Source: Methylobacterium segetis
GTDB lineage: Bacteria > Pseudomonadota > Alphaproteobacteria > Rhizobiales > Beijerinckiaceae
Direction: 5' to 3'
Assembly: GCF_004348265.1 (NCBI RefSeq)
Contig: NZ_SMNT01000006.1
Location: forward strand, 1-64,000
Length of the DNA: 64,000 bases
Shown: positions 9,964 through 19,543 of the stretch, in pieces
Layout of the letters: every line of letters starts with the position of its first letter
How positions within the stretch are numbered: the first letter of the stretch is position 1
Program-made: the position numbers and the translations under genes
Notes under the pieces: generated by a model
Databases searched by the model: none
Told to the model about the DNA's origin: nothing
The model's input: only the letters and a program-made list of their open reading frames with translations

Positions 9964-10241
9964 GGGGTCGTCATGGGGTCCCGATGGGTCGCCCGCCCTC
10001 GTCCTCGCGCGACCGTGATCGCGCCGCCGAATCCGCGGCTCCCGCCATCCGCCCCCGCGCCGGCTCTTCCGCTGAGAGCGCCCCGAAAAGGGCGGTTTGA
10101 GGGCGCCCCGCCGCGACCCGGGGAGGCCCGGCGCCGCGTTGCGTTCTGCGCCTCAGAGGCTACACAGGCAGAGGGCCGGCCCGCGGCGCGCCCGGGCGAG
10201 CCCGCGCCCAGAGACATCATCGGCTGACGGAAAGCAACGAC

Positions 10242-11741
10242 ATGGCGGACGCTATCACCATCACCTTCGGCCCGCTCGGTTCCGCCGGTCGCGGCGATCT
10301 GGTGGTGTTCGTCGGGGACGACCTCGCCCTCGGCTCCGCGGCGCGGGACGTGATCGGCGCCGGCGGAGCGGATCTCGTCGCCCGCGCCGCCGCAGCCGAG
10401 AAGTTCAAGGGCCGCTCGCTCTCCGCCCTGGTGCTGCCGGCACCGGCCGGGATCGAGGCGGACCGCTTGGTGGTGATCGGCCTCGGCTCCGAGAAGGACC
10501 GCGCCAAGACCGATTGGCCGGTGCTCGGCGGCTTCACCGCCGGCAAGGTCTCGGGGCGCACCGCGCGGGTGGTGCTCGGCGCGAACGGGGGCGCCGTGAC
10601 GCCCGAGAACGCGGCCGAGTTCGCCCTCGGCGCGCGCCTGCGCAGCTACAGCTTCGACCGCTACAAGACGAAGAAGAAGCCCGATGCCGACGAGAACGGC
10701 GGCACCACGCTGCACCTGCTGCTGCCCGAGCATGAGGCGGCTGCCGAGGCCGCCAAGGCGTCCGACGCCGTGGCCGAGGGCGTGCTCATCGCCCGCGACC
10801 TGATCAACGAACCGCCGAACGTCCTCTACCCCGAGGAATTCGCCCGGCGCGCCTCGGCCCTGTCGAAGCTCGGCGTCGAGATCGAGATCCTGGAGCCCGC
10901 CCGGATGCGCGAGCTCGGGATGGGCGCGCTCCTCGCCGTGGCGCAGGGCTCCGTGCGCGAGCCCCGCGTGGTGGTGATGCGCTGGAACGGCGCGGCCGAC
11001 CGGTCTGAGCCGCCGGTGGCGCTGATCGGCAAGGGCGTCGTGTTCGATTCGGGCGGCGTCTCGATCAAGTCGGCCGGCGGCATGGAGGACATGAAGGGCG
11101 ACATGGGCGGTGCGGCAGCCGTCGTCGGCACGCTCCACGCGCTCGCGAGCCGCAAGGCGAAGGTGAACGTGGTCGGTGCCATCGGCATCGTCGAGAACAT
11201 GCCCGACGGCGGCTCCTACCGCCCCTCCGACATCGTCACCTCCATGTCCGGCCAGACGATCGAGGTGATCAACACCGACGCGGAGGGCCGCCTCGTGCTG
11301 GCCGACGTGATCTGGCACATCCAGGGCGCCTACAAGCCGAAATTCATGATCGATCTGGCGACCCTGACGGGCGCGATCATCGTGGCCCTCGGCCAGGACA
11401 TCGCGGGCCTGTTCTCGAACGACGACGAGCTGGCCGCCCGGATCACCGCGGCCGGCGAGGCGACGGGCGAGAAGGTCTGGCGGATGCCGCTCGCGCCCTC
11501 CTTCGACAAGGCGATCGACTCGAAATTCGCCGACATGAAGAACACGGGCGGGCGCCACGGCGGCGCGGCGACGGCGGCCTCCTTCATCAAGCGCTACGTC
11601 AACGACGTGCCCTGGGCGCATCTCGACATCGCGGGCGTCGGCATGTCCTCGAACGCCACCGAGATCAACCGGAGCTGGGGCGCGGGCTGGGGCGTGCGCC
11701 TCCTCGACCGGCTGGTGCGCGAGCATTACGAGGCGAAGTAG
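10242..11741 (+). CDS. pepA: Leucyl (cytosol) aminopeptidase
   Basis: PepA is a hexameric M17 aminopeptidase with two metal ions that removes N-terminal residues from peptides; in E. coli it also binds DNA in Xer recombination. The 499-residue protein has the metal/catalytic block [14 protein letters not shown] (about 263-276) and the family signature [12 protein letters not shown] (about 344). GGAAAG precedes the ATG. The divergent pepA-lptF pair is common in proteobacteria. holC, which often follows pepA, is absent here. Confidence 0.97.
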   Translation: MADAITITFGPLGSAGRGDLVVFVGDDLALGSAARDVIGAGGADLVARAAAAEKFKGRSLSALVLPAPAGIEADRLVVIGLGSEKDRAKTDWPVLGGFTAGKVSGRTARVVLGANGGAVTPENAAEFALGARLRSYSFDRYKTKKKPDADENGGTTLHLLLPEHEAAAEAAKASDAVAEGVLIARDLINEPPNVLYPEEFARRASALSKLGVEIEILEPARMRELGMGALLAVAQGSVREPRVVVMRWNGAADRSEPPVALIGKGVVFDSGGVSIKSAGGMEDMKGDMGGAAAVVGTLHALASRKAKVNVVGAIGIVENMPDGGSYRPSDIVTSMSGQTIEVINTDAEGRLVLADVIWHIQGAYKPKFMIDLATLTGAIIVALGQDIAGLFSNDDELAARITAAGEATGEKVWRMPLAPSFDKAIDSKFADMKNTGGRHGGAATAASFIKRYVNDVPWAHLDIAGVGMSSNATEINRSWGAGWGVRLLDRLVREHYEAK

Positions 11742-11787
11742 GGCTGTCCCTCGAACCGGAGGCGGCGATGCCGGGAGGGACGGCGCC

Positions 11788-12531
11788 GTGAGCGATCCCG
11801 AAGCAACCCAAGGGGCCGGGCCGGCCCTCGTCGCCTTCGCGCCGCTCGCCGCCTCGCTCCTCGCCACCGCGCTCGTCGCGGTCACGGGGTTCGACCAGGG
11901 CTCTGCCCTGCCGCCTTCCGTTCAGGCGCGCTTCTACGGCTTCTTCCTCGACCAGTATCCCCTCTTCGCCTTCGCGATCGTCTACGCGCTCGCGCGCATC
12001 CTCGCGGTCGCCTTCGGGCCCGGCCCGGCCTCCGTGCCGCGTCGCCTGATCGGCGGGCTCGCGGGCCTCGGCCTCGTCCTCGCCGCCTGCCTGCACCCGA
12101 CCTTCGGCGGGCTCGTGCTGCGCGCGGGCTTCGCGACCGGCGGCATCGGCTTCCTGAACCAGATGCCGTTCCCGCTCGCCTACGCGCTCGGCACCGCCGC
12201 CGCCGCCTCGCTCTTCGGCACGGTGCTCGGCCTCGCCGTCCTGATGACGAATCGCGGGCACCGCCCTCGCGTCGGCTGGCGGCGCGCGCTTCCCGCCCAT
12301 CTGGGTGGGCTGATCCTGCGCTTCCTTGCCCTCTGGCTCGCCTTCGCAATCCTCGGCCTCGCCCGCGAGGCCGGGATCGGGCTCTGGCCGCGGCGCCCCC
12401 TGACCATACCGCAGTTCGGAATCATCGCCGGATTGCTCGTCGCCGCCCTGCTCCCACACAGCGCGATCACCGCGCTGCGCGGGCATACTTATTCCCGAAA
12501 TGCCTTGATCAATCCGGCGCGATCCCGCTAA
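11788..12531 (+). CDS. Multi-spanning membrane protein of unknown function
   Basis: I do not recognise the family. The GTG-started 247-residue protein has about five or six hydrophobic stretches with Arg-rich loops (PRRLIGG, RRALPAHLG), so it is an inner membrane protein. It lies 46 nt after pepA in the same direction and may be read from the pepA promoter. No catalytic motif is visible. Long antisense open frames here look like GC-driven shadows. Confidence 0.7.
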   Translation: MSDPEATQGAGPALVAFAPLAASLLATALVAVTGFDQGSALPPSVQARFYGFFLDQYPLFAFAIVYALARILAVAFGPGPASVPRRLIGGLAGLGLVLAACLHPTFGGLVLRAGFATGGIGFLNQMPFPLAYALGTAAAASLFGTVLGLAVLMTNRGHRPRVGWRRALPAHLGGLILRFLALWLAFAILGLAREAGIGLWPRRPLTIPQFGIIAGLLVAALLPHSAITALRGHTYSRNALINPARSR

Positions 12532-12596
12532 TCCGTTGCGCAATGGGGCAAAGCCCTGGGCAGCCGCGAGCCGCCGAGACGAGAGGGAGGATCGCC

Positions 12597-14291
12597 GTGA
12601 TCCAAGACATCCGTGCCGAGCGGCCCTGGCTGGCTGCCTATCCGCCCGGCGTGCCCCCGGAGATCGACGTCGAGCGGCTGGGCACGCTGGCCGACCTGTT
12701 CGAGACGAGCATGGGGCGCTACGCCGACCGGCCGGCCATCATCAGCTTCGGCACCTCGATCACCTATGCCGATCTCGGCGCGCGGTCGGAGGCGCTGGCG
12801 GCCTGGCTGCAGGGGCAGGGGCTCGGCAAGGGCGACCGGGTCGCGATCATGATGCCGAACGTCGCCGCCTACCCGGTGGCGCTGTTCGCCGTCCTCATCG
12901 CCGGCTGCACGGCCGTGAACGTCAACCCGCTCTACACGCCCCGCGAGCTGATCGCGCAGCTCAACGATTCCGGCGCGCGCGTGCTGATCGTGCTGGAGAA
13001 TTTCGGCCACACCGTCGCGGAGGCCCTGCCAGACCTGGATCTGGACCGTATCGTCGTCGCCGGCCCCGGCGACGGGCTCGGCCTGAAGGGTCGGGTGATC
13101 GATCTCGCCTCCCGCCACGTGAAGAAGGCGGTGAAGCCCTTTCGGCTCCCGGCCGCGATCACGACGCGCTTCGAGGCGGCGGTGAAGGCGGGCCGGAACC
13201 TCCGCCGGAAGCGGGTCGAGATCGCGCCGGACGACCTCGCCTTCCTCCAGTACACGGGCGGTACCACGGGCGTCGCCAAGGCCGCGATGCTGACCCACCG
13301 CAACATCATGGCCAATGTCGAGCAGTGCCAGCTCTGGTTCGGAGCCTCCGACACCGCCGAGCGTCGGACCATGGTCACGGCGCTGCCGCTCTATCACATC
13401 TTCGCGCTGACCTGCTGCTTCTTCTTCTTCATGCGGCTCGGCGGCACCTGCCTGCTGATCCCGAACCCGCGCGACGCCGACGGTTTCGTGAAGACGCTGG
13501 CCAAGAGCCACTTCACGCATTTCTCGGGCGTGAACACGCTGTTCAACCTGCTCAACAATCATCCGCAGATCGGCACGGTCGACTTCTCCCACGTGGATTA
13601 CGTGGTGGCGGGCGGCATGGCCGTGCAGAAGGCGGTGGCGAGCCGCTGGAAGGAGGCGACCGGTCAGGCGATCGTCGAGGGCTACGGCCTCTCCGAGACC
13701 TCGCCGGTCGTCTGCGTGAACCCGCACCGGCTCAGCGAGTGGTCCGGGACGATCGGCTTCCCGCTGCCCTCGACGGAGGTGTCGATCCGCGGCGAGGACG
13801 GGATGCCGGTGCCGCTCGGAGAGCCGGGCGAGATCTGCGTGCGCGGGCCGCAGGTGATGAAGGGCTACTGGAAGCGGCCCGACGAGACCGACCGGGCCAC
13901 CACCGCCGACGGATTCTTCCGCACCGGCGACGTCGGCGTGATGCTGGCGGACGGGCAGATCCGGATCGTCGACCGGATGAAGGACATGATCATCGTCTCC
14001 GGTTTCAACGTCTACCCGAACGAGGTCGAGGACGTGCTGGCGAGCCACCCGGCCGTGCTCGAATGCGCGGTCGTCGGCGCCCCCTCGGCGGAATCGGGGG
14101 AGATGGTCGTCGCGCATGTCGTGCTGCGGGACAGGAGCGCCACGCAGGAGGTCATCCGCGCGCATGCCCGCACCCAGCTGACGCCCTACAAGGTGCCGCG
14201 CAGCGTCGTCTTCCACGAGACGCTGCCGAAGACGAATGTCGGCAAGGTGCTGCGCCGCGCGCTCCGGGACATGCCGCCCGGCGCCGCCTGA
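12597..14291 (+). CDS. Long-chain acyl-CoA synthetase (AMP-binding, FadD-like)
   Basis: The enzyme activates a carboxylic acid, probably a fatty acid, to acyl-AMP and then acyl-CoA. I choose the GTG at 12597 (564 residues) because GAGGGAGG lies 6 nt upstream; an in-frame ATG at 12543 has no such site. Visible motifs are the ATP/AMP signature YTGGTTGVAKAAML (near 220), GYGLSETSP, RTGD, and the hinge block DRMKDMIIVSGFNVYP before the C-terminal lid. The FadD assignment rests on overall form; the chain length of the substrate cannot be read from the sequence. Confidence 0.9.
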   Translation: MIQDIRAERPWLAAYPPGVPPEIDVERLGTLADLFETSMGRYADRPAIISFGTSITYADLGARSEALAAWLQGQGLGKGDRVAIMMPNVAAYPVALFAVLIAGCTAVNVNPLYTPRELIAQLNDSGARVLIVLENFGHTVAEALPDLDLDRIVVAGPGDGLGLKGRVIDLASRHVKKAVKPFRLPAAITTRFEAAVKAGRNLRRKRVEIAPDDLAFLQYTGGTTGVAKAAMLTHRNIMANVEQCQLWFGASDTAERRTMVTALPLYHIFALTCCFFFFMRLGGTCLLIPNPRDADGFVKTLAKSHFTHFSGVNTLFNLLNNHPQIGTVDFSHVDYVVAGGMAVQKAVASRWKEATGQAIVEGYGLSETSPVVCVNPHRLSEWSGTIGFPLPSTEVSIRGEDGMPVPLGEPGEICVRGPQVMKGYWKRPDETDRATTADGFFRTGDVGVMLADGQIRIVDRMKDMIIVSGFNVYPNEVEDVLASHPAVLECAVVGAPSAESGEMVVAHVVLRDRSATQEVIRAHARTQLTPYKVPRSVVFHETLPKTNVGKVLRRALRDMPPGAA

Positions 14292-14413
14292 GCCAGGCCG
14301 GGCGGGGCCAATCTGTCGCGGGCCTGAAACCTTTCGGGCGCCGTTGACGAATGAACGGGACGCGTCAGCTGTGCGCCCCGGGAGCGGGGCGTCGAGACAG
14401 GCAAGGGAGCGCC

Positions 14414-15358
14414 ATGCACATCATGCGTCGTCGCGGCTGGGAGATCCCCGAGCACCGGGCCACGCCGGAGGCCGTGTTCCTCAACCGGCGGGCGCTCCTC
14501 GGCGGCGCGGCCGGCCTCGTCGCCGCCTCCTCCCTCGGGCGCAACCCCGCCCTCGCCGCGGAGGCGCTCTACCCGGCCCGACGCAACGAGGGCTACACGC
14601 TCGACCGGGCCGTGACGCCCGAGCGCTACAGCGGCGACTACAACAATTTCTACGAGTTCGGCACCTCGAAGACCGTGCTCCCGGCCGCCAACGCCCTGAA
14701 GACGAGCCCCTGGACGATCAAGATCGACGGGCTCGTCGAGAAGCCCTTCGAGATCGGCGTGGACGACCTCATCCGGAAGGTCGGTCTTGAGGAGCGGCTC
14801 TACCGGCACCGCTGCGTCGAGGCGTGGTCGATGGCGGTGCCCTGGACCGGCTTCCCGCTCTCGAAGCTGGTGGCGCTCGCCAAGCCCGGCTCGGGCGCGA
14901 AATACGTCCAGTTCCAGACCTTCCTCGACAAGGGCATGGCGCCCGGCCAGCGGCAATTCTTCTATCCCTGGCCCTATCTCGAGGGCCTGACCATGGCCGA
15001 GGCGAACAACGACCTCGCCTTCCTGGTGACGGGCGTCTACGGCAAGCCGCTGCCGAACCAGTTCGGCGCGCCGATCCGCCTCGCGGTGCCGTGGAAATAC
15101 GGGTTCAAGTCCGCGAAGTCGCTCGTGAAGGTGTCGTTCGTCGCCGAGCGCCCGAAGACCTTCTGGGAGGGCCTGCAGGCTTCCGAATACGGCTTCTGGG
15201 CCAACGTGAACCCGGCCGTGCCGCATCCCCGCTGGAGCCAGGCGAGCGAGCGCGTGCTCGGCACCGACCAGCGCGTGCCGACGCTGATCTACAACGGCTA
15301 CGGCGAGCAGGTCGCCGACCTCTACAAGGGCCTGGAGAAGGAGCGCCTGTTCGTCTGA
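14414..15358 (+). CDS. msrP: Periplasmic methionine sulfoxide reductase, catalytic molybdoenzyme subunit
   Basis: MsrP (YedY) repairs oxidised methionine in periplasmic proteins using a molybdopterin cofactor, with electrons from the haem membrane protein MsrQ. The start at 14414 is set by GGGAG upstream and gives 314 residues. NRRALLGGAAG at about 24-34 is a twin-arginine signal. The molybdenum-ligating Cys is in RHRCVEAW (Cys 134). MsrQ, usually the next gene, is not adjacent: the downstream gene converges from the other strand. Confidence 0.95.
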   Translation: MHIMRRRGWEIPEHRATPEAVFLNRRALLGGAAGLVAASSLGRNPALAAEALYPARRNEGYTLDRAVTPERYSGDYNNFYEFGTSKTVLPAANALKTSPWTIKIDGLVEKPFEIGVDDLIRKVGLEERLYRHRCVEAWSMAVPWTGFPLSKLVALAKPGSGAKYVQFQTFLDKGMAPGQRQFFYPWPYLEGLTMAEANNDLAFLVTGVYGKPLPNQFGAPIRLAVPWKYGFKSAKSLVKVSFVAERPKTFWEGLQASEYGFWANVNPAVPHPRWSQASERVLGTDQRVPTLIYNGYGEQVADLYKGLEKERLFV

Positions 15359-15372
15359 GGTCGAGGGATGCC

Positions 15373-16080
15373 TCAGGCGAGGAGACCGGCCCGCTGCGGT
15401 TTCCGATCCGATATCGAGACGCCCTTCGCCTCGGACACGGCCGCGATGTAGGTCATCGACGCCGAGGTGAGCTTGCCATCCTTGAACGACATCTCGCCGG
15501 AGAGGTTCTGGATGGCGGCCCGGTGCGCCGTGTAGCTGTCGAAGGCCCGCGCCTTCTCGTCGTCCGTCCTGGCCTGGCGCTTCTCCTCCGCGTAGACCTC
15601 GAGCGCCTGCTGGGCGGCCCGCATCGCGTTGAGCGTGGCAACCTCCTTGAAGGCCTTGGCTGCGTCCGGATCGTCGGCAAAGAATTTCTCGAGCTTCTTC
15701 TTGTAGGGGCTGTCCGTCGTCACCTTGCCGAAGCTGTCGAGCTTGAAGGTCGTGGCGTCGTCGAGCGGTATGCCGAGGTCCTTGAAAACCGTGACGAGCC
15801 GCTCGGCCAGGGCATCGGTCTTCCGCTGGGCTAGTCCGGCGAGAGAGGTATCGGCCTCGATCGGGAGCGCGGAGTCGGGCGCGGCCTTCGTCCTCGACGC
15901 AGCCCTGGCCTGATCCGACAGGTTCACCGAGAAGGCCGGGCCGGCGTTGCGCGCCACCTTGGCATCGCCCCGGGTCTCGGGCGCGGCTGTCCGTGCAGCG
16001 ACGCTCGTCGAGCCGCCGGTCTGCGCTGCCCGACGGTCGCTCGGCTTGGGCAACGCGCTCGTCGAAATGCTCGTCGGCAT
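15373..16080 (-). CDS. Unknown protein with a disordered Ser/Ala/Thr-rich N-terminus
   Basis: No family recognised. The start at 16080 is preceded by GGAGAG; the open frame continues upstream but looks non-coding. The 235-residue protein has about 100 N-terminal residues rich in Ser, Thr, Ala and Pro, with a FSVNLSDQAR segment of the kind seen in hook-length and other flagellum- or secretion-associated proteins. The rest is mostly alpha-helical and charged (KKKLEKFFADDPDAAKAF, AEEKRQARTDDEKARAF). It lacks a cleavable signal peptide. It converges on msrP with a 14-bp gap and a short CTGAGG/CCTCAG hairpin. Confidence 0.65.
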   Translation of the reverse strand: MPTSISTSALPKPSDRRAAQTGGSTSVAARTAAPETRGDAKVARNAGPAFSVNLSDQARAASRTKAAPDSALPIEADTSLAGLAQRKTDALAERLVTVFKDLGIPLDDATTFKLDSFGKVTTDSPYKKKLEKFFADDPDAAKAFKEVATLNAMRAAQQALEVYAEEKRQARTDDEKARAFDSYTAHRAAIQNLSGEMSFKDGKLTSASMTYIAAVSEAKGVSISDRKPQRAGLLA

Positions 16081-16283
16081 GAGGGCAGCTCTCCGCTGGC
16101 TCGTTATGAGCGGGCGCTGCAATCCGAAGGAATCGTCAGTCTCGACGTGCGAGCAGGCCGGCTCGCGCTCATCGTAGAGACACTGCACTTAACGACCGGT
16201 TCCGAAAATCAGACTTGCGAGGCCGGAAAAGCGATCTTTACATTCCGATCCCGACTTCAGGACTGGTCGTAGTCTTGCAACCG

Positions 16284-17264
16284 TCAGTAGGTCCAGCGCT
16301 GCGCCTTCGTGACGAGGAAGTCGCGGAAGGCCTGGACGCGGGCGACCGAGCGCATCTCCTCGGCATAGACGAGGTAGCTCTCCAGGCTCGGCATGTCGCT
16401 CTCGCCGAGCACCTGGACGAGGTTCGTGGTCCCGTCCACCGCGTAGTCCGGCAGGATGCCGATGCCGACGCCGGTCTCCATCGCCACCTGCAGGGCGGCG
16501 ATGTTGTTGACGGTGAAATGGACCGGGCGGCGCTCGCGGCCTTCGCGGCCGATGCTGGCGAGCCAGTGGGCGGCCAGCAGGTAGGAGGGCTCGTTGCCGC
16601 CGAACGAGACGAGGCGGTGCTCGTCGAGGTCGTCGATCGTCTTCGGCTCGCCGAAGCGCTTGATGTAATCCTGGCTCGCGAAGGCGTGGTAATGCACCGT
16701 GAAGAGCCGGCGCTGGATCAGGTCGGGCTGCGCGGGGCGCCGCATCCGGATCGCCACGTCCGCCTCGCGCATGGCGAGGTCGAGCTCCTCGTTCGTGAGG
16801 ATCAGCTCGACGCGGACATCGGGGTAGAGGTCGAGGAACTCCGAGACGCGCTGGGCCAGCCAGGACGTGCCGAGGCCGACCGTCGTCGTCACCTTGAGAT
16901 CGCCCGTCGGCCGCTCGCTCGTCTCGACGAGGCGGGCCTTGGTGTTCTCCAGGCGCAATTTCATGTCGCGCGCGGCGCGGAAGAGCAGGTCGCCCTGCTC
17001 GGTCAGGATCAGGCCGCGGGCGTGCCGGTGGAACAGGGGCGCGCGCAGCTCGCGCTCCAGCGCGCTGATCTGGCGGCTCACCGCGGACTGGCTGAGGCCG
17101 ATATCGTCGCCCGCCCGCGTGAAGCTGCCGGCTTCCGCCACGTTGAGGAAGATCCGGATCTTGTCCCAGTCCACCGTCGAACTCCCCGAAGGCGGCGCGG
17201 CGCCGGGGACGCTGGCGTCCCGGGAGACCGTCCGCTGACGCCGGTCACGATCCGGCGTCGCCAT
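16284..17264 (-). CDS. LysR-family transcriptional regulator
   Basis: The 326-residue protein has an N-terminal winged helix-turn-helix (IFLNVAEAGSFTRAGDDIGLSQSAVSRQISALE, about 38-70) and the type 2 periplasmic-binding-like co-inducer domain (about 120-310). Around 30 residues precede the usual LysR start, so the true start may be a little later. Targets are unknown: the next gene leftward on the same strand is the unrelated unknown protein, and trxB lies upstream. The 260 bp upstream is AT-richer and holds a possible operator. Confidence 0.88.
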   Translation of the reverse strand: MATPDRDRRQRTVSRDASVPGAAPPSGSSTVDWDKIRIFLNVAEAGSFTRAGDDIGLSQSAVSRQISALERELRAPLFHRHARGLILTEQGDLLFRAARDMKLRLENTKARLVETSERPTGDLKVTTTVGLGTSWLAQRVSEFLDLYPDVRVELILTNEELDLAMREADVAIRMRRPAQPDLIQRRLFTVHYHAFASQDYIKRFGEPKTIDDLDEHRLVSFGGNEPSYLLAAHWLASIGREGRERRPVHFTVNNIAALQVAMETGVGIGILPDYAVDGTTNLVQVLGESDMPSLESYLVYAEEMRSVARVQAFRDFLVTKAQRWTY

Positions 17265-17367
17265 CCCTCGCCAAGCAACCGCCGCGGTTCATCGATGATG
17301 CGCCGGCCGACGATCCGGGACGAGACGATGTCGGCCTGCGCCGACATCGTCAGGATAGGACTTCCCT

Positions 17368-17408
17368 CTTGCGATTTGGTTGCACCATAACGCAAGTCGA
17401 TTTGCGAA
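17368..17408. promoter_or_regulatory. Possible LysR-type operator region
   Basis: CTTGCG (17368-17373) and CGCAAG (17391-17396) form a 6-bp inverted repeat with a 17-nt spacer, and a further GATTTGCGAAG follows. The site lies 104-144 bp upstream of the LysR gene in a locally AT-rich stretch. Use for auto-regulation is a guess from position and symmetry. Confidence 0.3.
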
Positions 17409-17525
17409 GATTTTGTTGACGGCTCAAGGAAACGGTGTCGCCTGACACGAAATCGTTCCTTGGCGGGACAACGTGGCAATCCCCCCCCGCGGGGGCGGGG
17501 AGGGGCACGCACCGGCCGCCTCGAA

Positions 17526-18506
17526 TCACTCGGCGGCGGCGGCCTGCTGCGGGCTCTCGCCGACCTCCAGGTTCGCCAGGAACTTCTCGGCCTCGAGCGC
17601 GGCCATGCAGCCCATGCCGGCGGCGGTGATCGCCTGACGGTAGATGTCGTCCGTGACGTCGCCCGCGGCGTAGACGCCGGGGATCTCCGTCTCCGCGGTG
17701 CCGGGCCGCACCGTGAGATAGCCGCCGTGACGCATGGGCAGCTGTCCCTCGAAGATTGCGGTCGCCGGGGTGTGGCCGATCGCGACGAAGACGCCGTCGG
17801 TCTGCCGCTCGCTCACCGCGCCCGTCCGCGTGTCCTTGAGGCGCACGTGGGTGACGTTCGGGGCCGGATGGAGGGTGCCGCAGATCTCGTCGATCTCGCT
17901 GTTCCAGAGCACCTCGACGTTCGGATGCTTGAACAGGCGCTCCTGCAGGATGCGCTCGGCGCGGAAGGCGTCGCGCCGGTGGACGACGGTGACCTTCTTG
18001 GCGAGGTTGGCGAGGTAGAGCGCCTCCTCGACCGCGGTGTTGCCCCCGCCGACGACCACGACCTCCTTGCCGCGGAAGAAGAACCCGTCGCAGGTGGCGC
18101 AGGCCGAGACGCCGCCGCCCTGGAACTTCGCCTCGGACGGGATGCCGAGCCACTTCGCCTGCGCGCCGGTGGCGATGATCAGCGCGTCGCAGGAATAGGT
18201 CTCGCCGGAATCCGCCTCGAGCCGGAAGGGCCGCGTCTTCAGGTCGACCTTGGTGATGTACTCGGAGACGATCCGGGTGCCGACATGCTCGGCCTGGAGC
18301 CGCATCTGCTCCATCAGCCAGGGACCCTGGATCGCCTCGGCGAAGCCCGGGTAATTCTCGACATCGGTCGTGATCATCAGCTGGCCGCCCGGCTGGAAGC
18401 CGGAGATGAGCAGGGGCTCGACCATGGCGCGGGCGGCGTAGATCGCGGCCGTGTAGCCGGCCGGCCCCGAGCCGATGATCACGAGCTTGGCGTGGGTGTG
18501 AGCCAT
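17526..18506 (-). CDS. trxB: Thioredoxin-disulfide reductase
   Basis: TrxB is an FAD flavoprotein that uses NADPH to reduce thioredoxin. The 326-residue protein has an N-terminal FAD-binding GSGPAGYTAAIYAARA, the NADPH-binding VVVGGGNTAVEEA, the redox pair C136-A-T-C139, and a late FAD motif GVYAAGDVTD. It lies 22 nt downstream of the ELM1-like gene in a leftward unit with greA. Co-expression with a transcription factor rescuing stalled polymerase is plausible but not shown. Confidence 0.97.
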   Translation of the reverse strand: MAHTHAKLVIIGSGPAGYTAAIYAARAMVEPLLISGFQPGGQLMITTDVENYPGFAEAIQGPWLMEQMRLQAEHVGTRIVSEYITKVDLKTRPFRLEADSGETYSCDALIIATGAQAKWLGIPSEAKFQGGGVSACATCDGFFFRGKEVVVVGGGNTAVEEALYLANLAKKVTVVHRRDAFRAERILQERLFKHPNVEVLWNSEIDEICGTLHPAPNVTHVRLKDTRTGAVSERQTDGVFVAIGHTPATAIFEGQLPMRHGGYLTVRPGTAETEIPGVYAAGDVTDDIYRQAITAAGMGCMAALEAEKFLANLEVGESPQQAAAAE

Positions 18507-18528
18507 ACGTCTTCGTCTCCTGAGGCCG

Positions 18529-19542
18529 TCAGCCGTCGAGCCTGTGCCGGTGGGCGGCGTAGGCGCCAGCCAGCGCCCGCGCGATCACCGGCGTCGCGTC
18601 GATCGGCTTGTACGACAGAGGCTCCAAATGACCGATGAAGGGCTTGAGCGCCCCGGCCATGGCGAGCCCGGCGAACATCCGCCGATGGCGGATATAGGTA
18701 CGGGGAAGGTCGAACAGCAGGACCGGCACGCCGGTGCTCACGGCCTCGCTGACCATGTTCGCGGAATCCGAGGTCACGACGATGGCCTCGGCGAGGGCCA
18801 GCAGGCTCACGTAGGGGTTCTCGCCGGTCCCGTCCCAGAAGAAGCCGCCCGTCTCGCCGACGAGCGCGCGCAGCGCGTCGCTCAGGGGCTGGGGCGTGCG
18901 CCGCGAGACCGTCACCATCAGGCGCCGGTCCCCGGCCGCGAGCCGGCGCAGGGACTCGACGAGGCGCTTCATGTCCGCCTGGCGGTAGCTGAGGTGGCGC
19001 GAATCGCCGCCGATCAGCACAGCGATCCGGGGCCCGTCGAGGGCGACGAGGCGCGGATCGGGGTGCCTGCGGGCGGCCGCGAGGCGCGAGGCCGTGACGA
19101 GGTGGGGCGCGGTGAGCGTCGTGAAGACGTTGGGCCCGCGCAGATCGTCGTAATCGGGCACCCAGATGAAATCCGCGCTGTCGTGGCCGGTCCGCGGATC
19201 CTTGAGGAAGGCGGTGAAGGTCCGGCCCCGCGTGGCGCGGCGGAGCGCGCGCAGGTAGGGCACGGCCCGGCGACCCGAAGCGAGCATCAGGTCCGGGAAC
19301 GGGCCCGCGAGCGCGCCGCGGCCGGGAGCCTCCCGCGGGTCGATCGGGCCCCAGGGCGCCGTCCAGCCGAAGGGGCCGCGGGCCGGGATGCGGCGGATCT
19401 CGTAGGCGAGGCCGAGCGTCTCGGCGATGCCGATGCACTGGTTCTCGTCCCCCGCCTTGCCGTCGGTGACGATCCAGGCGCGCGCGCCGCGCAGGTCGGG
19501 GACGGGCGGCGCCGGCGGGTTCCGGTCGATCACGGTCGTCAC
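18529..19542 (-). CDS. ELM1 (mitochondrial fission)-like family protein
   Basis: The 337-residue protein matches the ELM1/GT-B-like family: WIVTDGKAGDENQCIGIAE near the start, LMLASGRRAVPYLRAL, then IAVLIGGDSRHLSY and VTSDSANMVSEAVSTGVPVLLF in the second half. In plants ELM1 recruits dynamin to mitochondria. The bacterial role is unknown, and the fold resembles glycosyltransferases with a nucleotide-sugar site in the SANMVSEA region. It starts 1 nt before the stop of the next upstream gene and ends 22 nt before trxB. Confidence 0.88.
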   Translation of the reverse strand: MTTVIDRNPPAPPVPDLRGARAWIVTDGKAGDENQCIGIAETLGLAYEIRRIPARGPFGWTAPWGPIDPREAPGRGALAGPFPDLMLASGRRAVPYLRALRRATRGRTFTAFLKDPRTGHDSADFIWVPDYDDLRGPNVFTTLTAPHLVTASRLAAARRHPDPRLVALDGPRIAVLIGGDSRHLSYRQADMKRLVESLRRLAAGDRRLMVTVSRRTPQPLSDALRALVGETGGFFWDGTGENPYVSLLALAEAIVVTSDSANMVSEAVSTGVPVLLFDLPRTYIRHRRMFAGLAMAGALKPFIGHLEPLSYKPIDATPVIARALAGAYAAHRHRLDG

Positions 19543-19543
19543 G

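Noticed and set aside
17484..17495. CCCCCGCGGGGG palindrome as trxB terminator
   Set aside because: No T-tract in either direction; simple GC-run sequence can give it by chance.
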